Below are positions 1 through 23,693 of a DNA stretch of 64,000 nucleotides, one piece after another. The notes beneath the pieces are model-generated. The model saw only the letters and a program-made list of their open reading frames with translations, was not told the origin of the DNA and searched no databases. The translations under genes and the position numbers were made by a program. How positions within the stretch are numbered: the first letter of the stretch is position 1; every line of letters begins with the position of its first letter. This DNA comes from Watersipora subatra. Lineage: Eukaryota; Bryozoa; Gymnolaemata; Cheilostomatida; Watersiporidae. The stretch covers positions 56,903,196 to 56,967,195 of the forward strand of contig NC_088708.1 in NCBI RefSeq assembly GCF_963576615.1, read 5' to 3'.

Positions 1-1195
1 ACCAGGTACCACCACTAGTACAAGAGTCTATCATAGAGAGTGAAGATGAAGAGGAGAAAAAATGGTGTAGACAGACGTGTACCAGGCACCACCACTGGTA
101 CAAGAGTTTATCATAGAGGGTGAAGATGAAGAGGAGAATTAATGCTGTAGACGGGCGTGTACCAGGCAACACCACTGGTACAAGAGTCTATCATACAGGG
201 TGAAGATGAAGAGGAGAAATAATGCTGTATACAGACGTGTACCAGGTACCACCACTGGTACAAGAGTCTATCATAGAGGGTAAAAATGAAGAGGAGAAAT
301 AATGCTGTATACAGACGTGTACCAGGCTCGTCCACTGACACAAGAATCTATCATACAGGGTGAAGATGAAGAGGAGAAATAATGGTGTAGACAGACGTGT
401 ACCAGGCACCACCACTGGTACAAGAGTCTATCATACAGGGTGAAGATGAAGAGGAGAAATAATACTGTAGACAGACGTGTACCAGGTACCACCACTAGTA
501 CAAGAGTCTATCATAGAGAGTGAAGATGAAGAGGAGAAATAATGGTGTAGACAGACGTGTACCAGGCACCACCACTAGTACAAGAGTATCATACAGGGTG
601 AAGATGAAGAGGAGAAATAATGCTGTAGACATACGTGCATCAGGTACCACCACTGGTACAAAAGTTTATCATAGAGGGTAAAGATGAATAGAAATAATGC
701 TGTAGACAGACGTGTATCAGGCTCGTCCACTGACACAAGAATCTATCATACAGGGTGAAGATGAAGAGGAGAAATAATGGTGTAGACAGACGTGTACCAG
801 GCACCACCACTGGTACAAGAGTCTATCATAGAGGGTGAAGATGAAGAGGAGAAATAATGGTGTAGACAGACGTGTACCAGGCACCACCACTGGTACAAGA
901 GTCTATCATACAGGGTGAAGATGAAGAGGAGAAATAATACTGTAGACAGACGTGTACCAGGTACCACCACTAGTACAAGAGTCTATCATAGAGAGTGAAG
1001 ATGAAGAGGAGAAATAATGGTGTAGACAGACGTGTACCAGGTACCACCACTAGTACAAAAGTTTATCATAGAGGGTAAAGATGAAGAGGAGAAATAATGC
1101 TGTAGACAGACGTGTATCAGGCACCACCACTGGTACAAGAGTTTATCATAGAGGGTGAAGATGAAGAGGAGAAGAGGCTCGTAGAGGATAAAGAG
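1..1195. repeat. 80-bp tandem satellite array (about 15 units, open at left edge)
   Basis: Units begin near 1, 81, 161, 241, 321, 401, 481, 561, 639, 716, 796, 876, 956, 1036 and 1116. Each contains a core like accaggcaccaccactggt followed by a GA-rich stretch (gaagatgaagaggagaaa). Units differ by point changes, and the 561 and 639 units are a few bases short. Because 80 is not a multiple of 3, successive copies fall in rotating frames, so overlapping minus-strand ORFs of about 74 codons recur every 80 bp. These look like by-products of the array, not genes. The array continues past the left edge. Confidence 0.95.
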
Positions 1196-2185
1196 GATAA
1201 ATAATGGTACCATTGTAGACCATATTGTACCATCAAGTGTTGTGAATAGATGAGTCACTCATTTAAAACCAACTAATTCGTCAAACATATCCTGACCTTT
1301 ACAATGCAGCTAAATTATTATCTCTCACTGTTTACTTACATCATAAACGCTGCCTGTCAGAATGAGTGATAACCTTTCCATGTCTTTGTTAAGTGAGACT
1401 TCTTGTCATCAGCATAACTCGTAACTTCTACCAACCAGAGTCAACAGCAACTTCTACCACCCAGCGTCAGAAGTAACTTTTACCAGCCATAGTCAGCAGT
1501 GACTTCTACCATCCAGAGTCAGCTGTAACTTCTGCCAACCAGAGTCAGCCATAACTTCTCCAAATCGGCAGATCTCACTTTTAGCAGGCTCGAAATGACT
1601 TAAATTTAGAAGTTAAACTGTACAAGTTACTTTAATCAGCAGGCAGGCGATTCTGAGTAAAACAGGATTTCATGTTTCCTATAGTAGATATTTGCATAAT
1701 CATTTTAACACATTAAAAAAAACCTATATTTTAAACTTACTTTATGGTATAACATCACTTGCAATTGTCATGTGATCCACATCACACAAAAGATATAGTT
1801 CCCAGAAAATACACAACAATACAGTTTGCTTGGTTTTCTAAAAAATAAGCTATGTAGTTTATATGTTCATTCAGGGGAGTTAATGGTAAATTCACAAAAC
1901 ATGATACAAATTAAATATGTTTCAGTAAAACATATTTCATTTTTTATCACTAGCACAACGCGGTGACAATTAATGCTATTTTACTACACAAAGTTACGGA
2001 GTTTCTCATGAACTATTTTGCTGAGTTTTAGTGAGCTGTTGCAAGATTAAATGAGGCTATGATTTGTCAGAGATCCAACAGCTTTACAAAATTTTTATAG
2101 CATTAATGTTAATAGCCCGTATAGAAAGATACACAGGCGATGTCATACAATACAGCTCATTACAATGTACTATAATACAATATAA
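1196..2185. other. Non-coding stretch containing a 26-bp tandem array
   Basis: No ORF here resembles a protein and no splice-framed exon was recognised. The only structure seen is the 26-bp array at 1421-1561, listed separately. Confidence 0.6.
1421..1561. repeat. 26-bp tandem repeat, about 5.5 copies
   Basis: Units start at 1421, 1447, 1473, 1499, 1525 and 1551. Each reads approximately gtaacttctaccaacc plus agagtcagca, with a few substitutions per copy. It is unrelated to the 80-bp array to its left. Confidence 0.9.
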
Positions 2186-2188
2186 TCA

Positions 2189-2770
2189 TACTAGGTGAAT
2201 GCCCAGTGTTGCATGGGTAATAAAACAAGTTTTTGCACAGAAAATCAACATTTATTTACCATGTAACTTTTAAATGAAAAGGTTTGTTTATTTCTGTATG
2301 TGTTATAAGTTTAATTCGGTTTATGCTATATATACATATATATAACTCTGTGTTTGTTACTTGTTTGATGATCAGTCGTTCGTGTGTCCCGTTATAGCGA
2401 TAAGATTTTAGGAACAAAAAATGCACTTCGCACTTGATTTAAACTCGAAATCTCCAAGTCTACAGAGAGGAGTGCTAGACCACTAGGCCAAGCGGCTGCA
2501 TTACTATACAATGGAATAATTGTGGTCATAGTTATTACATCAGTTACAAAACGCATGCTCAAAGTTCTTGGGAAAATACTATTGGATATTATTTGCTCGC
2601 TTGAAAATAATGATTACATGAGATATCATTAAAGTAAAGTAAGGAGTATTAAGCTGGTAGACATGACTCTTATTATAGTGAAGTTAGCTTAAGTCACTAG
2701 CTTAAGTTACTCAAACTTATCAGATAAATATTTTATTACCTGTGCAACGCTGAGTATTCCGCTAGTTTAA
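2189..2770. mobile_element. Short DNA element with ACTAG-type inverted ends, carrying a SINE
   Basis: The left end (ctaggtgaatgcccagtg ... gggtaata) matches the reverse complement of the right end (ctagcggaatactcagcg ... aggtaata, near 2735-2770). The motif ctag..gaatgcccag.gttg..gggtaata recurs in a related form near 31711 and 63335, so it is a dispersed family. The interior holds a minus-strand tRNA-like SINE and no transposase ORF. Family unknown; non-autonomous. Confidence 0.6.
2330..2501 (-). repeat. tRNA-derived SINE, copy A (minus)
   Basis: Read on the minus strand from 2501, the sequence has a pol III A-box-like tggcctagtgg and, about 40 nt further, a B-box-like segment (gatttcgagtttaaatc). 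A tail to about 2330 ends in ttatatata-type sequence. This tail (ccgttatagcgataag and flanks) matches, inverted, the tail of the copy at 2915-3090. The head lacks a convincing cloverleaf and is not called as a functional tRNA. Confidence 0.75.
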
Positions 2771-2914
2771 ATATATTTATAGCAGTTTGGGTAGGGATTT
2801 TTTCCAAAATATTTCTTCTAGTAACTTTGTTCAAGCGTGAAGCAGATGTATTTTAAACAATCGTCATTAAAAATTGGCAATTGTAATAGCTATGTGCACA
2901 GTTATACCTTGTAT

Positions 2915-3090
2915 AGCAATGTAGCCATTTGGCGTAGTGAGCTAGTTTGCCTCTCTGCAGGCCTGGAGCACCGAATTCAAATTCGGTGCCAACCAGATTT
3001 TTTGTTCCTAAAATTTTATCGCTATAACTGAACACCCAAACGGCAAACAATCAACAGACAAACACCGAGAGTTATATATAGATATTTTAT
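2915..3090 (+). repeat. tRNA-derived SINE, copy B (plus)
   Basis: An A-box-like tggcgtagtgagctag (near 2930) and a B-box-like gaattcaaattcg (near 2972) are followed by the same tail as copy A (tttttgttcctaaaa ... gagttatatata). The two copies form an inverted pair about 400 bp apart. Confidence 0.75.
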
Positions 3091-6000
3091 TTTATTACTG
3101 TTTCTTTACTTTCCTTGTAGCCATCACGTAAAAATCTGTTTGGCTGTAGTTTGACAGGTTGTGCACTAAAAATTGAATTGGGCTGACCAAACGGTTTGTC
3201 TGCAGTCTGCAGACAATGGATTTGTATCAGTCAAATAAGCAGTTCACTAAAGAAAGAATTGAGCCGGTCAAATGAGTCCGTCTGCTGCAGAAAGATTAGA
3301 GCAGAGTGAAGGGGGTTGAAGATTAAATGCAACTAATTAAGCAAGTAGAACGCTGCACTGGAAGCTGTATAGTTTCCCGGAGGTGGTTGGCCTGCAAGTA
3401 CAGTCAACAACAAACTCAAGTTCAAAGTGTGACACCTATAGTATGATAACTCTACATTCTGCTTATATGGTTTTCAAAGTTTAAAGTGTGCCACTTAATT
3501 TTAAAAGTTAGTCTATGAAAATTTGTATGGTGTTATATTCCCTCAACTTTAAACAGCAGCCGAGAACTTACAAGTAATTCAGTGGTTTCTACAAACTGAA
3601 TGCCGTTGCAGACAGTTTTTACTGAAGGTTCACTCTTATTAATACTTTTGCTGCAACAAAAACTGGGTAAAAAAATAATTAAATACAATAGGCATAAAAT
3701 TCTATTCTTTTGACCAACAGTGAAATAAAGGAGTCATAATTGAATAACCAAGCTAGCTCTCCTAGCCGCCAATTACATAAGAACAAGGAATGCTTGCAGG
3801 CTTTCTTACTAGCACATTGTTTTCTGTCAAGTTCCTTATAAATGAAGCCATTACACATTCTTTTAATTGTTACATGTGAAGCTCTTATTTTTTATTAGCT
3901 CCGATTGATCAATAGGAAAGGTATATAACTTTATCGAGCATTTATGCTGCATTTGCTACATATTACAATCGCTAATTCTAATTAGCAGTTGCTTTCTCAC
4001 ATTATACAAACAGTTTACAAGACATTAATGTTTACAGGTAAGATTAAGACAAAGAACATGCATCAGGCACCACAGTTAACTCAGAAGTTAACATATACGA
4101 TAAAGCCATGCAATGGAAATGCATCAGACGCCAGCGCAGGCAAAAAAGCCAGGCATATTTGACTAAGAGAATGGTGATTCAATGAGCATACATCATGACT
4201 AGCTTTGGATTTGATCATATCAAATGACAAGTTGGAGTATTGCAATAAACAAACACTAGTCACTGTTACACATGCAAGAGCAAGACATAATTAATTTTGC
4301 TACATTTTACTGTCAGTTTTAATTAGCAGTTGTCTTCTCACACTCTACAAACAGTTCACAAGACAACTCTGATTGCTCAAGTGTGTCTTTATTTTATTAA
4401 TTTGCATGTGCTGGTAAATTGAACGACTGAAGTTTTAAAATGATGTGTACAGTAGGGTGCTTTTAACTGGCAGAATAATGAAAGACACCAGAATTTTTCT
4501 TCTCTTATCTTTTGATAAGTGATCGAACTTTGTCCATAAAATGCAAACGAAAACGATAGTTTCTTCTACTAGACATTTTGGACATTAATAATTGCTTTTT
4601 TAATAGCAAACTGTTTGAATAAAATGATATATTCTTTCAGAGATGAAGCGAATCTAAATATCAATAACCTTAAATTGAACAGGAGATGTATGCAACTACT
4701 AAAGCTATGAGTTTAGTTTATCATCTTTGCTAGAATGAATATCTTTATTATGTAAGCCAGCTAACAGTTAGGTGTGGTCCAATTGATTTGTGCCATGCTA
4801 GCAACAACATGGCTGCATAGACTGAGAGGACTGTTCATAGTATTGCTAAAATATTTATAAGTAAAACATAATTTCTAGTAAAGTGCCATCAAAAACCATG
4901 CACCAAAAATCTACAGTCACTAGTGCAAAACAAAGGTAGCTCTAATTTAAGGAACTCCGCTCAAAGTATTGAAATGTTGAGTGTGCAATGTGAACTATGC
5001 AGAAGGCCTAGATGAAGTTCAGGATCAGAGCTTTATCTGTTTATTAATTATGAAACCAGATATAGTATACAAACTGACCAATACTTGAATGCATTTATAG
5101 AATCAAATCTTTAAACCATTACAGACTGTGTATATAGGACAGAATTTAGTCTGTGAGCCTGCTATCAGAATTGTACAACAGGTCAATTATAAATAGACTA
5201 GTTGTGCCAATTTTGCTAAAAAATGTATATTTTTTCATGTTCATTGAAGATGATTTTGAAAAGTTATTATCAGCCTTTTGTGGTCTGCAAAGCTGTCCCC
5301 ATTCACAGTTGTTTGTTATAGCAACCCACTCATGGAAGCATTCGCGGTCTTTCATCATCAGTCAAAAACAGTTAAGTGCCAAAAAGTGTTATGTACGTTG
5401 GAACCGACCAAAGCTCAGCTTTATGTAGCAGAAAAGGATTGGAAACTTCCCAAACATGTCCCTATCACCTTTGCTTCCACCAGTGTAAAGAATTCACGAA
5501 GATGATAACCATATGATGAACATGAATACCTCAAAAGAAAGATATCGACTTTCTCCTTGTACGCTTGCTCTAAAACGATTGATGATGGGCCATCTACAAA
5601 GGTACCTCTTTAGAAAGATATCGACACTCAAAAATATCGCAGCTGTATGATTTTATACTTTTTGGTAATTTACAAATTGTGGTAAAAACCTGTCTTTGGA
5701 TAGACCGTAATCAACTCATCATTATAGGGCTCTCGCTCGGCTTCCTATGTTGTGGTTATGTACAATCAAACACATTTTTTATTTGTTATCAGAGAATTTC
5801 TGTCTGTGAATATTATTGATGTATTCTTACAAAGTTATTTTATTTTGGAAAAACCTGCAAAAATCCATGGTACATGATGTTAGTTACAAGTTACTGTATG
5901 GTATTTGGTATGTACCCTGATGCGAGCATGGTAAGTACTTGATTTCTCTATGTAATACATGAAAGCATTTTGTAAAACACGTATAGAGTTTTTAAGAGAC

Positions 6001-7102
6001 TTGCGCTGCAGACATTAATCAGCCTTTATATATTATTAGAAAACTGAGAATTGAGTGAAAAATTTGTATAGATATATAATTATGATATCTGTGCACTTCC
6101 TGAAAACATTTGATTCTATGAGATTGAAATTGCATATTGGGTGGAATGCAACAGGTTAAGCCAAATAAGCTTCATGTCATTACAATAAATTATGTTCTAT
6201 AACTACCTACAACTAGTCTCACCATTTATTTACAAACAGTTTCAGTGGTGTATATGCCACTCTTGTTTCCTGATCATGGCTCCCTGGTTACCTTGCCAAA
6301 TACATTTTTCCTTGCTTATGTATTTCTATTTTTGGAAATTCAAGAAACCTGTGATCAGCTTTTAGATTGATAACCTCAGGTTGTCTAAGAAATGGCAACG
6401 ATTGTCATCTTTAGAATGATTCGTTCATTCATCTTGCTGAACAAACCTTCATCTCATGTTGAAGGTTGTTTATAAGAGGGTGTGTGAGTTTTGAAGTGAC
6501 AAACTGCAGACATTATTTACCCCTTGTAAATAATTTAGCAAACAAATTAGTGCCCTCATTTTATTTCCATTGATGTAATAAAAGCATTCAATACTGTCTG
6601 GTTTGTAGAGTAACTCTATGAAAGGTTTTGTGATAATAAAAAAACACATTAATGCAAATACAAAAGCTAGATTAAAAAGAGAGCTACCAGATATCATGCG
6701 AGTCAACAATTATTTGGTTAACCATCTTGAGCTCTCTTCATTTTTTTTGTTAAATTTCTTATTACCATATAAAAAAAACAGATATATATCAATTCTTGAG
6801 CTGAAAGTAAAAATTTAAGACATTATGGTCAGTTGCAGGATAATGTTGTATGTGTGCGCCAACTCCTACTAAAAAGTTCTATTAGTAAAATATTTACCTA
6901 CTTCAAGTTAGAAATGGTCGCGATGTTGAAAGTTTTAGACTAAGCATGTGTGATACCAGTCTCCAATGACAGTCTGCAGTAGCAACAAACACTATCAATA
7001 TGATGAGGGTCTATCGAGAAAATGATTTGAGGGCTTGTGAGTGCTTCGGTTGCTCACCACCTTTAAGTTGCATTTCACTAAAGCACAAAAGTGATGAGGT
7101 AA
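3091..7102. other. Intergenic DNA, nothing recognised
   Basis: AT-rich sequence without a recognisable exon, RNA gene or clear terminal-repeat element. The motif agaaagatatcgac occurs twice (about 5538 and 5611). A 75-codon open frame at 5278-5505 was considered and rejected as unsupported. Confidence 0.5.
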
Positions 7103-7104
7103 TA

Positions 7105-9022
7105 CAGTGCACCCTCGAGATACGATTACCCTGATATACGATTTTTTCACCTTACGAAGTCAAACATTGTGATATCTTCACCTCGCTATACGAATTTTAT
7201 TTCACCATACGAATTTGAGAAAAGTTTCGCCCGAGTTAAAATTTGGCCGTCGGTGTGCTCATAACACACGTCGAAATAAAAAAGACACCGAAATATAGTT
7301 TGCTGAAAACATTCTTAGAACGTTTAGAAGAGACACGATGATCGACTTCTCTCATGTCCGCCAGGAAAATTTCGTGTAAAGTACACAAGCGAGAGCAAAT
7401 ATTCATTTGTAGCGTTATTATAGCTTTTACTATAAACTTTTAAGTCAGCATACGTATATAACTACAACTATCTACATTTAATTTGTTATCTATGGAATCT
7501 GAGACCGATACAAACGTTACAAAACGAAGGAAAAATGATTTCCATGTCAACAAAGTTGGATGTCGTAGATAAGAAGAAGGGACCCGTATTATTAACATTG
7601 TCAAGGAATATGATCGCAACCAATCAGCATTTGCAATTATTATTAAAACAAGAACTCCATTAAGCAAGCACAAGAAAGAGCTTCCTACTGAAAATTTGAA
7701 TGAGCTAGTTCATGCACGCGATCAGCATTCAAAAGGAGCAACCATTTAGTAAAGGCGAGGATGTGGAAGATACAGAAAATCCCACATTCGCAGAAATATT
7801 TCAAGTGTTTAATTTACTGATATGGACTGGTACATTAAAACAATGCATGTATAATATATATTATTTATCTCTTGTGTGGCATGTTTTTCATATTTTATTC
7901 ATTTTGTTTCCTTTTGATTTTATGTTATATTTTCTTGTTAAACCATGTCTTTGCATGTGGGCTTGTTATCTTCTACGTGAATATAATTCATCGTATGTAT
8001 GTAACTCATATAACTAGCTACTCAAGTTAGTTGACGCATCCACATTACTTTTTGAAACTTGCTAAAGCCCTGTCCCCCCATAGGGTATAATTACGTACAA
8101 ACTTTGTATGTATGGTTACATTGATTGTGCACATTTCATACAAGACAAACTACTGTACCACATTCTCTGGATCCTTTTACAAGCGCTAGCTAGCAATTTT
8201 CTGCATTGCACCATCAATTTTTTCGTAGAAAAATTGGACAGGAATAGACAACTTCTTTTAGCATGCTAAAAAATTCCACTTCATTACGTTTTAAATTTAT
8301 TTTAAAGTGTACAGCACCATAATTAGCATTGATACGTTTTTGCCTCCTCTCTGCTTTACCCGCTACATGTACCAGCTAAAGCCACGTTACACCAAAGGTT
8401 TGTACGTCCAGTATAGAAAACAAATATATTTTTCTTTTCGGTAGCCATTAAATGGTCAAGTGTGCGAGAGGCCGCTTTCTATAACTGCTTCGCTCGGCCT
8501 TATTGAATTAGGTTGACAAAGGTTTCAACCAGATAGGCTAAAGTTTATAGTGAAAGTGAAGATAGGAACTGCTGAAGGATAAAATTTCGTGATAAAAAGT
8601 TGAAATTCAGTAAAATAGTTCAAAATACATACTAAAACTTAGTTTTAAGTGTAGGCATAGCAAACTAAACTTGAAGTGAATTCAAAGATTATGTTATGGC
8701 GTACCTTTTGAAGGCAAGAACTCCTTACCGGACGTACTACATTTGGTACACACATAGTTTTGCGTTTTATTGCAGATCATAACCATTAAAATACACTAAA
8801 TACACTACAGTTACTGTAGGTAACTATAATTACTAAAGTTAACATACTATTTTGTTGCTAATTGTCAATATGTACACATTTTTATAAAAAAAAATTGATG
8901 ATTTACACCAGGGGATGTTTGCATTGTAGAATTACAATGGTCTCTATACCCCGATATACGAATTTTTCACCATACGATGCCAACCCTGGAACGAATTAAC
9001 ATCGTATCTCGAGGGTGCACTG
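7105..9022. mobile_element. Decayed Tigger/pogo-like Tc1-mariner DNA transposon
   Basis: Perfect terminal inverted repeats begin cagtgcaccctcgagata at 7105 and end with the reverse complement at 9022. Each end is flanked by a TA dinucleotide (7103-7104 and 9023-9024), the usual target duplication of this superfamily. The ends resemble Tigger termini (CAGT...CCTCG..ATACGA). The interior retains a broken transposase N-terminus at about 7488-7750. Length is 1918 bp. Confidence 0.85.
7488..7750 (+). pseudogene. Remnant of Tigger-type transposase N-terminus
   Basis: A short reading frame opens with MESETDTNVTKRRKN and continues in other frames with MSTKLDVVDKKKG and then RIINIVKEYDRNQSAF. This order (basic start, 'KLDVVD..KKG', 'I.NI.KEY...QS') resembles the CENP-B/pogo N-terminal helix-turn-helix of Tigger transposases. 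At least two frameshifts and a stop break it, and no DDE catalytic domain was found downstream. It is non-functional. Confidence 0.6.
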
Positions 9023-9024
9023 TA

Positions 9025-10660
9025 TTTAGAAACAAATTAGGCTTGAAAATTGTTCAGGAACTAATTTAGCCATTTTAAACCTTTTTTACCATTTAGTATA
9101 AGTGGAGTAGCATTTTTAGTTTTGATAACCCTTTAAAATTTGCATGAATTTTCTCAATTTTTCATATTTTTCCGTCTTACAAAAGACAATAAAATTGTTT
9201 TACTCAAACTGAAAAATTGCTAACTCCCTTTAATTGGAGTTTTCAATAAGTTCGTGTAAGCAAATTTAATAAGATCTTTATATGATTTAATTTGCACTAA
9301 GGAAAGTGGAACTATGTGTATTTTGATTTTCAAAGTGACAAAAGGCTTGTAAGTCGTGCCATGTACATTATTACTGAAGTTGTCTTTCCAAGTTATGACA
9401 ACTGAAGACCCAATTTAATTTGCTTAACTTTTCCACTCAGTTGTTTATTGTTTTATTTGCTTTACCTATGTAGGTTTCACTCATTCTCTCAGCAATTTAA
9501 CTTTGTTTTATAAAGTAGTTTTCTATGAACACAGTTTTGCACAAACTGAATGTTAATATGTTGAGATGTTCTAACTATGACAACATGTAGTGCAAGCGAA
9601 CTGCCTTGACCGACCTTCATTTTCATAACAGCATATTGTAGTCACCTGCATATTGTAGTCACCTGCCAAATTTTAAAAAAATGTGAGAGACGAGAGCTTT
9701 AACATTTTATACCAATGTGACTTTTTTCATTTATGGTGAAATCAAATTTTGACTTTTTTCATATTCTGCCTAATCTTTAAGTTCTGCGCAATATTAAGTT
9801 CAAATGCTGCCACCTACACATTGCTCTGTTGCCTGTGCAATATAATCAAACCTCTTATTGTGATTGCTTTAATACACGAGTCTTTTAACCCAAAATGTAG
9901 CATCACAGCAAATATTTGTCTTTTATATTTTAGCGGAGTCAAAATAGGCAAGAGGGAGGCTGATAACAATAAAAAATATAAAAATATGTCTTTTTACTTT
10001 TAGTTAGAATAAGTCTTGGAATTATTTATGATATGCATCCATATCAACAAATCTACATGTACGTACTTTTAAATCTAGGAAATGGTGAGTATACGCTCGT
10101 TTGCTGGTCTTTAAAGTAAAGTAAAAACCTCCTCTGATCTTTTATTACTTTATTAATTTAGTATTTTACATTTAGTCACTGAAATAGTTTTTTTTCTAAT
10201 GTATTTGTTTTATTGCTGAGTGTACCTTTGTACAGTATTATGTGTGCCAATGTGTACCTTTGTACAGTATTTATCGAGGAGTTATCTGAAAGTTTGTTGG
10301 ATTGTAGAACACTTTAATGATATGATAACATATTACTATGAGAATATTTACCACAGTAAATAGCAATTTTAATATGCAAAGCTGATCTTAGAGCGAATTA
10401 ATTTTACATTTAACTGATTTACTGAACATGTATATAGAGTGTGTAGAAAGTACAATAGCTAGTACGTGTAACAACAGTCAAATTTAAAGCAGTATTAGAG
10501 TTGTCTGTTCAAATTATGACAGTGACATAAGTTAATCTGTAGAACCTTTACATAGGGGCTTATATTAATCTCATCTATCTAAGGCATGGTAATTCATATA
10601 ACCATTATGTTATACATCTATTAAGCTATTTATATGTAGTTATCTGTTAGAAAGTGACTA
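9025..10660. other. Intergenic DNA, nothing recognised
   Basis: AT-rich. The 84-codon frame at 9749-10003 has a low-complexity hydrophobic composition and no family resemblance. A short direct repeat (gcatattgtagtcacctg) occurs twice at about 9632 and 9649. Confidence 0.5.
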
Positions 10661-10800
10661 CCGTAAAACATTTATTTGAACGTCATGGCGTTCTATTTTT
10701 CAACCCTTGTTTACGATGGCGTTCAATTAGAGGTGACGTTCAATAAAAGGGTGGCGTTGAATATTTCAATTAGCTGTTTAGGATTTTGGGAAGTTAAATT
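10661..10800 (+). repeat. Single left end of the TA-flanked 'CCGTAAAAC' DNA element
   Basis: After a TA at 10659-10660 the sequence ccgtaaaacatttatttg, with the internal repeat motif ggcgttcaattagaggtg, closely matches the left end of the full element at 41310-42769. No matching right end was found before ATP1A, so this is a partial copy. Confidence 0.65.
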
Positions 10801-12077
10801 TCATTTGACGAATAACGAACGATAAAATAGTAACCAACATAAAATTATAATAGGCCCTACAAGAAATATGATAAAAGACATATAATGCAAAGTAACATGG
10901 TGATTACTTGTAAACTTGTAATAAAATGCTTACAGTTAAAAATCAAATGATACATTGGTACTGCAACAGTCCTTATCATTCTCTAGAACCTGCTTCAGCG
11001 TCGAATAGTTGAACGTCATTTTGATTGAGAATGCCATCATTGGCCCGCGCTTGCCGGAGACATTCCGGTCCAGTCCTAATCTGGCGGTCTGATCTGAAAC
11101 AATGGATCTTGTTATCATCACAGCGGACTAGAGTGTTGGTCAGCCCACATCCTTGTTACTTGTAAAGCTTGTAATATCTTTTGCCCTACACATGTTGGAT
11201 CACTTCAACATGAGGTTCTCCACCTTTTGGGACACACACACACACAAACTTTTACATCCATTTATTTGTTGTGACTGTCTGCGCCAAAGTAATATATGTT
11301 TCTATTCTGGGCAAACATGTGTGCACTACTGTTTGTGGGTGTAACTTTTACAAAGAAAAACAAATTTAATACAAAATCTCCTTTGAAAGTTTCATATGGC
11401 TTGTATGGTATCATTGCTTAATTCAGTGTAATAAATATCTCAGAATACTCAGTGTAATGGCAACAATATAGTATTCTAGATATAAAGTTACGAAACTATA
11501 GTTACCAACATAAGTGATTGGAAATGTTTTCAGTGCATACTGTGTAACAGCAAAAACTGACATTTCATTACACAGTTATCTTTTCTTGCATAGACGATTA
11601 CTCCGCAAGTATTGCTATATCTATAGTTTCTACAAAACAATTGAGAGCATAAGGCGTACTACAAGTACGTATATGATCCATCCAATACGTTCTCCACTGG
11701 TTCAACGAACTAAAATCGAGATCGTTATTGATTCTCGCTGTTCATTATTCGTGATAAAGTTGCTTAAAGTTTACGACGCGTATGTCTTACTATATTTTTA
11801 GTTTACAAGTTTTCTTCAAGCCGTCATTGTTTTTGTCGATATATTACGGTGCTTTTTGTACATAGTTGAAGGAGTGTCTGTAGACAAAGAATAATAATGT
11901 TGCGTAATCCCATTAAAAGCCGGCACAATTCCGTATCGCTTACTTTCACGCTCACGAGGTACCAAGTCACCACACGCATAATAAAGGACGTACAATTAGG
12001 CAACCTGAACGGCGATTGGCTGTCTCCAAGAATTGGAAATAACGACAGCCGGGCACTCAAGCTTCGTCTTGCTCAAC
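10801..12077. other. Region upstream of ATP1A
   Basis: No other gene was recognised. The last few hundred bases must contain the ATP1A promoter and 5' UTR. No clear TATA box or initiator could be picked, so none is called. An upstream non-coding exon cannot be excluded. Confidence 0.5.

Positions 12078-23693
<11,616 letters not shown>

Noticed and set aside
111..1258. Series of overlapping minus-strand ORFs of 74-90 codons
   Set aside because: They follow the 80-bp tandem period exactly and are frame-shifted copies of the same sequence, so they are artefacts of the satellite.
2425..2501. Possible tRNA gene on the minus strand
   Set aside because: A- and B-box-like motifs exist, but no complete cloverleaf or anticodon arm could be drawn, and a SINE tail follows that is shared with a second copy.
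5278..5505. Plus-strand 75-codon frame (ending ...ITFASTSVKNSRR) with a possible acceptor at its start
   Set aside because: It reads somewhat protein-like, but no upstream exon, family match or conserved motif could be found.
7712..8017. 101-codon plus-strand frame within the Tigger-like element as an intact gene
   Set aside because: Only its surroundings resemble a transposase; the frame itself becomes hydrophobic low-complexity sequence without catalytic motifs.
10936..11121. 61-codon minus-strand frame near an orphan transposon end
   Set aside because: Possibly a transposase remnant, but no recognisable motif and no match with the full element at 41310-42769.
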